The notes beneath the pieces are model-generated. The model did not search any database and was not told the origin of the DNA. It saw only the letters and a program-made list of their open reading frames with translations. From positions 145,354,734 through 145,418,733 of the forward strand of contig CM057462.1 in assembly GCA_030035585.1 (NCBI GenBank): DNA of 64,000 nucleotides, written 5' to 3'. Within the stretch, counting starts at the first letter, position 1. Every line of letters starts with the position of its first letter. The position numbers and the translations under genes are program-made. This document shows positions 58,624 through 64,000 of this stretch, one piece after another. Source of the DNA: Dugong dugon (taxonomy: Eukaryota > Chordata > Mammalia > Sirenia > Dugongidae).

Positions 58624-59040
58624 GCACCCAAAAAAAGGAAATTGTACCACATGTCATTTTTTCCCTAAATTTATGCTATGTAACGTTATTTTTAAAATGG
58701 TAACTCTTCCTATAGATTCTAAAAAAATTTAAGTAACAAGGATAAGAATTGGCATAAATGCATTCCCTCTCATTCTTATCCCAATGAAACCAATTATCAA
58801 CATATAATTGGTCTATTTTTTTTTCATATTTATGAGTTTTCCAAGACCAATTACCTATTCCATGCTGGCTTTCTTTGAAGAGAGCATTCTTGAGCTTCGT
58901 TCCTGCTATTCTGCCAGTGTGTGCACACAAAAAATATAAATACAATTCTAATATAAGCTCAATTAATATATAATTAAGAAGAAAAGTTTGCTGAAAGATA
59001 CATAAATATATGTGAAAGACCATATATATTATATACATTA
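58624..59040. other. unassigned AT-rich DNA
   Basis: No gene seen. The open minus-strand frame 58676-59110 is AT-rich, has no motif and runs into a SINE fragment. Confidence 0.4.
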
Positions 59041-59044
59041 TATA

Positions 59045-59118
59045 ATGAAGTCTTGGCACAATGTTAAGGGCTCTGCTGCTAATTGAAAGGTATGTGGTTC
59101 GGACCCACAAGCAGCTTC
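59045..59118 (+). repeat. AfroSINE head fragment, plus
   Basis: taagggctctgctgctaatt, gaaaggtatgtggttcggac and ccacaagcagcttc: only the tRNA-related head with its B-box-like ggttcggacc remains. Confidence 0.65.
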
Positions 59119-59286
59119 ATTATAATGTTTTATTGAAGCTCCTTTATTTAATCCATAGCAGAAGTTTCAGAAAAATTAATACAGCTTCAATAGATGAACA
59201 ATGGGCTGGGACTCAAGACATCTCTGTCTCAGGGTTCCCTCCAACAGCCAATTGTATAACTCTGGGAAAGCTTTGAACATCTCTGG

Positions 59287-59448
59287 TGGTGGTGTTGTGT
59301 GCCATTGACTCTATTCCAACTCATAGCGACCCTACAGGACAGAGTAGAACTGCTCCATAGGGTTTCCAAGAAGCGGCTGGTGGATTCGAACTGCTGACCT
59401 TTTGGTTAGCAGCCTGAGCTCCTAACCGCCGTGCCACCAGGGTTCTAG
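59287..59448 (-). repeat. AfroSINE, minus, short form
   Basis: Tail gtggtggtgttgtgtgccat, body tccaagaagcggctggtgga, B-box-like ttcgaactgc, head aaccgccgtgccaccagggt. Confidence 0.9.
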
Positions 59449-59454
59449 GTCTTA

Positions 59455-59530
59455 TATTCCTCATCTGTAAAGTGAAGAATCTGAGATACGTGGTTTTTAA
59501 ATTTCCATCTAATGCTAAAGTCCTATGAAT
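59455..59530 (+). repeat. MIR fragment
   Basis: tcctcatctgtaaagtgaag and tgctaaagtcctatga resemble the MIR core region. Confidence 0.45.
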
Positions 59531-60184
59531 AAAAAATAAGCGAATGTCCTTTTAGAGGCTTCTCTTTTGAGGTTGCTTCTTCTTCTCTAAGGAGATAAGT
59601 ATTGTTACTTTCTGCTCTTGTTGGGCAGTCTGGCCCTACTCCCTCATCAGTAGCAGAATGTCTCAAACAAAAAGAAAAAAAATGCTGATGGTGACTTTGA
59701 GGCTTGATTTAGTTTGTATTTTCAAGATAAAAATGCTCCTCATCAGTCCTACTAATTGAAAGTAGACTGGTATTATAAAAGTGATTACTGCAGGAGAAAG
59801 AGAAGGGCAACTCTGCTTATGGCCTTCCCATCAACAGCCTTTCCTTAAAGGTCCTATTCAAAAGAGAGATGCCTGGTGGGCAGAAAACAAGTAGAACTAA
59901 GATATCAGGTTCTATTGTTAAGTGATTCGCTTGCTGCCTCATTTACCCAAATAATAAAATGGTGAACCATTTCAAATCCCTTTAAGAAAAATACCACTAC
60001 CACAAGCAACCCATATCCTACCCACACTTTACCAAGTTACCTACCAAGAGTACCTTTCATTCTTATATTCAATGAAAACTCACTAAACATATGTGAGGCA
60101 CTATGCTAAGAATGTAAGTAGCATTTCATGGATCTTGTTGGAATTCATTTATAAGGTGCTGACAGAGACAGGAAAAGGAAGGAA
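59531..60184. other. unassigned DNA
   Basis: No gene or named repeat seen, apart from a possible MIR/L2 scrap at 60065-60120. Confidence 0.4.
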
Positions 60185-60430
60185 AAATGACATGTATTTA
60201 ATGTTTGCTATGTGCCAGACGCCATACTACATCAGGTACATAGATTAGATTATTAAATCTGTGCTGCTACAACCAATGGGGTAGGTATATGCACTTTTTC
60301 TCAGCAAGAAACTTTGACTCCCAGAACGATTAAGTAGCACACCCAAGTAATAGGCAGGGCAGCTGGAATTTGCATTCAGGTGTTTTGACTCCAGAGCTTA
60401 CACTTGTACAGTACAGTGTCACTCAGCCAA
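60185..60430 (-). repeat. MIR element, near complete
   Basis: atgtttgctatgtgccagac, ccaatggggtaggtatatgc, ttaagtagcacacccaagta and tttgcattcaggtgttttga run through MIR in reverse, from 3' end to tRNA-related part. Confidence 0.65.
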
Positions 60431-61160
60431 AACGGTTAATTGCAATACGCCATGATACAAAGGGCAATGGAGGCAAGAAAGAGATGAAACTAAGTCTGCT
60501 CTGAGGAAGCAGAAAGACTTGGCATAGTAGGAAACACATGAGCTATGCCTCAAAGAATGAGGATTTTGCCTGGAGAAAAGGGCATTGTAGGCAACGTGGA
60601 CAGTATCATTTATTCAACTTCCCAATGAAGACAAAAGGGATTGAACTATGCAAGAGGAAGATCTGACAAAATGTACTGCATTTTACAAAAACTTTCTTCC
60701 TTTTTTACAATAATGCTTTTAAATAGAAAATGAGAATGTATTTAACAAAATATAGATTTAGAAGATCCACATCATTTTGAAAGATGGACCATAAGAACCT
60801 ATTTTACAAAATCTATTCATTCAATAAATACTTACTTTGTTCAAATATTCTGTGACAGTTTAGTGAAACCATGCATTTGTGTAAGGGTTTTTCATTTCAA
60901 AATACTTCTTTACTATAACCAGAACTAACCAGAAGATCATTTCTGATATCATAACTCCTCCTATCGCCTGTTCTTACCAACACAGTAACAAGTAAATGGG
61001 GAACCATATATACTAAAGAAAATGTTTTTGAAATTACTAGTTAGTAAGAATCTAATTCTGACCAATTTCCCTTTACATACTAGCAGAAATATTCAAAGTT
61101 TTCTGTGCAGCACTTTTGAAATCACACATATAAAAGTTTAGCTTAAAAATGATCATATGA
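60431..61160. other. unassigned DNA
   Basis: No gene or named repeat seen before the next L1. Confidence 0.4.
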
Positions 61161-61172
61161 GGTGAGTTCCGG

Positions 61173-61182
61173 CAAAATGGCG
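61173..61182 (+). promoter_or_regulatory. YY1-type site at L1 5' end
   Basis: caaaatggcg close to the element start, as in other mammalian L1s. Function inferred. Confidence 0.5.
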
Positions 61183-61479
61183 CTCTAGGCAGAAGCACTA
61201 CGCCATCCCTCCACAGCAAAGATCTGAAAAACTAAGCCAAACAGAGACTACAACAATCCTGACACCCTAAAACATCAAATAAAGAGATAAAGAACTCAGC
61301 CAAGCACCAAATGGAGTGAGAAAACTGACAGAGAACGGAGAGTGAGGAGAGATTCATGCAGAGGTCCCCTACCAGCTAATGCAGCGTGGATCTGCCATGT
61401 TGGACTCCTATCGGAGACCACCAAACAGGGGGTACGAGAAAGCAGCCTCATGGAGCATCCAGCGGGAGACAAAACAACT

Positions 61480-61760
61480 GGTAATTTGCGATACACGCTT
61501 TCCCATCCCCCACCACTCTTCACTGTGACACGGCCTCCTCTGCTTCCCGTGGCCACAATCTCTTGACCAGGAAACACTGGCTACTTGGATTCCACACACC
61601 CGAATGGGTGGCTCTCTGAGTGCCATCTGTTGGCTGCTGGTGTTGCTTTTTTCCACTTCTTTTGATTTCTTCCTTGCCTCTCGCCACCTCCCCCTCCTTT
61701 CGCTCAAGTACCTCGCTCCATGCGCTATCTTTGCTTCTTCCTCAGGGGCTACAGAATGCT
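61480..61760 (+). repeat. 5' UTR module 1
   Basis: Starts ggtaatttgcgatacacgct and ends ctcaggggctacagaatgct. Confidence 0.7.
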
Positions 61761-62027
61761 GGTAATTTGTGATATATGCTTTCCTACTCTCTACACTTCT
61801 TCACCCACACTCGGGCCCCTCTGCTTCCAGTGGACACAGTCTCTTGTCCAGAAACACCAGCCCGCACTAGCTGCCTCTCTGAGTGCCATTTGTTGGCTGC
61901 TACTGTTGCTTTTCTTTTTCTGCTTCTTTTGATTTCTTACTTACCTCTTGCCACCTACCCCAACTTTCGCTCGAGTACCTGGCTCCGTGTATCATCTTTG
62001 CTTCTTCCTGAGGGGCTGTGGAGCTCC
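61761..62027 (+). repeat. 5' UTR module 2
   Basis: Starts ggtaatttgtgatatatgct and ends ctgaggggctgtggagctcc. Shares gctctgcttcc-like, ctctctgagtgccat and cttcttttgatttctt blocks with module 1 in the same order. Confidence 0.7.
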
Positions 62028-63099
62028 ATTCAATGTGGAGTTGCTTCCCGGTCTGGGCTACCACGCTGGTGGGACCCCAGGGCTTTTCTTCATTTCTTTG
62101 TTTTGAATTGTTTGTTTGTTTTCTTTACCTTTTCTTGAGTTGGGAGCACTTTCTGGCCAGGTAGAGCTGCGTGGCAAGGAGACTCCCCTTCGGCTTCCAC
62201 AGAAGTGCAGAGGGATCCCTGCAGGCATTTCTTTGTTCGTGTTTTTTTTTTTTTTTTCTGTTTTTTTGGGGGCCTTTCTTTTTTTTTTTTAATTTGTTTT
62301 GTTTTCTTTTCTCTCTTTTTCCCCTTGTGTCTTTCCTCACTGCTCAGTTTCTCATCTCTCTATATCTTCCTTCTCTTTCTGTTCTCTGAATACCTTATGT
62401 TGTATACCTCTACGCCTTCTAGCCAGGCTGTACTGCAACACCTGAGAGCGACTTCCCCAGACGTCATAGGCAGACCGGTGGGATCCCTGAGAAAGTTGCG
62501 GTTCTTTAACCTTTCAAATTTTTTTAATTCATTCTTTTCTTTTCTTCCTCCTCCCCCTTCTGTTTTTCTCCATTTCATAGTCTCTCATCTCTCCACTCCA
62601 ACGGCAAGCTCCCCTAGCATTGTTTTTTGTTTCTTTCTATGTTTTTGGCTCCTATTCCTCTCTTCTCTCTCCCATATCCATCTTACCTCCACACATAACA
62701 ATCTCCCCGCTGCATCCTGCCTACCTGCACTGTGCACTTGACATCACACCACAAAGCAGCACAGGCAAGGACTACTGGAACCTGACCTGCACTGATTACC
62801 GACCCGCTCTGGTGACTGTAGTAAGTGCCACAAATAACCCTTCCCAGTAACTCCTCTTCAGCTAGACCTGCCCTGCCATACAATATCTGAGAGACTGACC
62901 CTTCCAGTAGGAGAAGGAGGCAAAATGTATTGTGCCTACAGACGAGCAAACAACAAAGAACACGCCTGCTCAGACATAGTAAAGTTTTTAAAAAAAAGGG
63001 ATGCAACAAACAAATCAACAATCAATAAATGAGAAAAATAACTACTGAATGCCCCAAACAGAGCAGACGATATCAAAACATTTACAAAAACAGGATAGG

Positions 63100-64000
63100 A
63101 TGGTTCCAGTAGGCATCCAAAATAAAACACAAGACGATTCTCCTGTGGAAGAAAATGCACTACAACTACCTGATAGGGAATTCAAATCTCTAATACTCAC
63201 AATTCTCTAAGAACTGAGGCAAAAAGCTGACAAACATGAGGAAAGAATAGACAACTTCATGGAAAATACAAACAAAAAAATTGGAAGAATTCAGGAAAAT
63301 ATTGCAGGAACAAAATGCCAAAATAAATTCACAACTAGAAATTATACAAAGACAACAAGTAGAAATCCAAAAGTTAAACAACAAGATTTCGGAAATAGAT
63401 GATGTCATAGAAGGACTGAGAAGCAGATTTGAAACGGTGGAAGACAGGATCAGTGGAATTGAAGACAAACACTTGGATACAACTCTGAGGAAAACTCAGA
63501 AAAAAAAACAAAGAAAAATGAAGAGACCCTGAGAGTTGTGTGGGACACAATCAAAAGCAAAAATTTTCGAGTGATCAGAGTTCCAGAACAGGGGGAGAAT
63601 ACAGAAAACACAGAGAGGATCATTGAAGAACTGCTGACAGAAAACTTTCCCAATATCATGAAAGATAATAACTGGCCATCCAAGAAGCTCAATGAACCCC
63701 ATATAGGAGAGAACCCAAAAGAAGATGACCAAGGCATATCATAATCACACTCGTCAAAACCAAATACAAAGAATCCTGAGAGCAGCTCAAAAAAAAAAGA
63801 AGTCTCATAAAGAGGAGAAACAATAAGACTAAGGTCAGATTATACGGCAAAAACCATGAAGGCAAGAAGGCAATGGGATGACATATATAAAATCTTGAAG
63901 GAAAAACATTGCCAGCCAAGAATAATATATCCTGCAAAACCCTCGTTCAAATTTGATGGTGAAATTAGGTAATTTCCAGATAAACAGAAATTAAGGGAAT
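63100..64000 (+). pseudogene. L1 ORF1, broken, truncated by window end
   Basis: The likely start is the ATG at 63100 (MVPVGIQNKTQDD), with a stop about 36 codons later. The coiled-coil part continues at 63281-63532 in another frame (QNAKINSQLEIIQRQQVEIQ, then NNKISEIDDVIEGL) and ends at a stop at 63529. The RNA-recognition part follows from 63538 (IKSKNFRVIRVPEQGENTE). Sequence matching the C-terminal domain reaches the window edge. This ORF1 is distinguishable from those at 19.6 kb and 52.0 kb in its N-terminus, which fits a different L1 subfamily. Confidence 0.75.

Larger units (their letters stand above)
61161..63099 (+). promoter_or_regulatory. L1 5' UTR with tandem modules
   Basis: A YY1-like core caaaatggcg at 61173-61182 is followed by two related modules (61480-61760 and 61761-62027) and then a pyrimidine-rich stretch (about 62080-62730) with T15 and T12 runs. 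The long phenylalanine- and serine-rich open frames here (for example 62205-62741) come from T/C-rich sequence and are not genes. Confidence 0.6.
61161..64000 (+). mobile_element. L1 (copy D), 5' part, runs off the window
   Basis: Starts at about ggtgagttccggcaaaatgg. It has a GC- and pyrimidine-rich 5' UTR of about 1.9 kb that differs from that of the 18.3-kb L1, then a broken ORF1. Its 3' end is outside the window, so completeness and duplication cannot be judged. The ORF1 similarity and position make L1 identity firm. Confidence 0.8.

Noticed and set aside
62205..62741. 178-codon phenylalanine/serine-rich open frame
   Set aside because: Produced by a T/C-rich L1 5' UTR; overlapping frames on both strands are equally open and no domain is visible.

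Overview
This window looks like nuclear DNA from an afrotherian mammal, most likely an elephant or a close paenungulate relative. The evidence is more than twenty tRNA-derived SINEs of the AfroSINE type, a BovB/RTE-like LINE whose 3' end resembles the SINE tails, several L1 elements with a lineage-specific 3' UTR, and MIR, MaLR-type LTR and MER5-like relics of older mammalian age. The species call rests on recognition of these families, not on a search. I found no host protein-coding gene, tRNA, rRNA, CRISPR array or prokaryotic feature. Every long open reading frame is a piece of a decayed LINE or a chance frame in a repeat, so the window reads as repeat-rich intergenic or intronic DNA.

Layout. 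1-4.2 kb: a MaLR-type LTR split by a SINE, an old repeat, and a 5' to middle portion of an RTE LINE. 4.2-11.5 kb: a minus-strand L1 interrupted by younger L1 sequence, with a recognisable target-site duplication. 11.5-18.2 kb: mostly unassigned DNA, an old L1 split by a 635-bp solo LTR (5-bp duplication tgtac), and an RTE tail. 18.27-25.84 kb: an essentially full-length plus-strand L1 bounded by a 13-bp duplication, with broken ORF1 and ORF2. 25.9-48.9 kb: many SINEs in both orientations, an ancient L1, RTE tails, MIRs, LTRs and three DNA-transposon-like elements. 48.9-52.6 kb: an internally deleted minus-strand L1. 52.6-61.1 kb: sparse repeats, an RTE-derived deletion element and a second hairpin hAT-like copy. 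61.16 kb to the end: the 5' part of another plus-strand L1 with a tandemly duplicated 5' UTR module; it runs off the window.

The window has no pathway. The functional relationships are parasitic: L1 and RTE proteins mobilise themselves in cis, and SINEs whose tails resemble a LINE 3' end are thought to be mobilised in trans by that LINE. The sequences most worth a second look are inverted-repeat elements at 35800-36274, 45516-45864 and 58183-58402, which have DNA-transposon-like termini and which I could not match to a named family. I do not see evidence for a new biological system beyond these.
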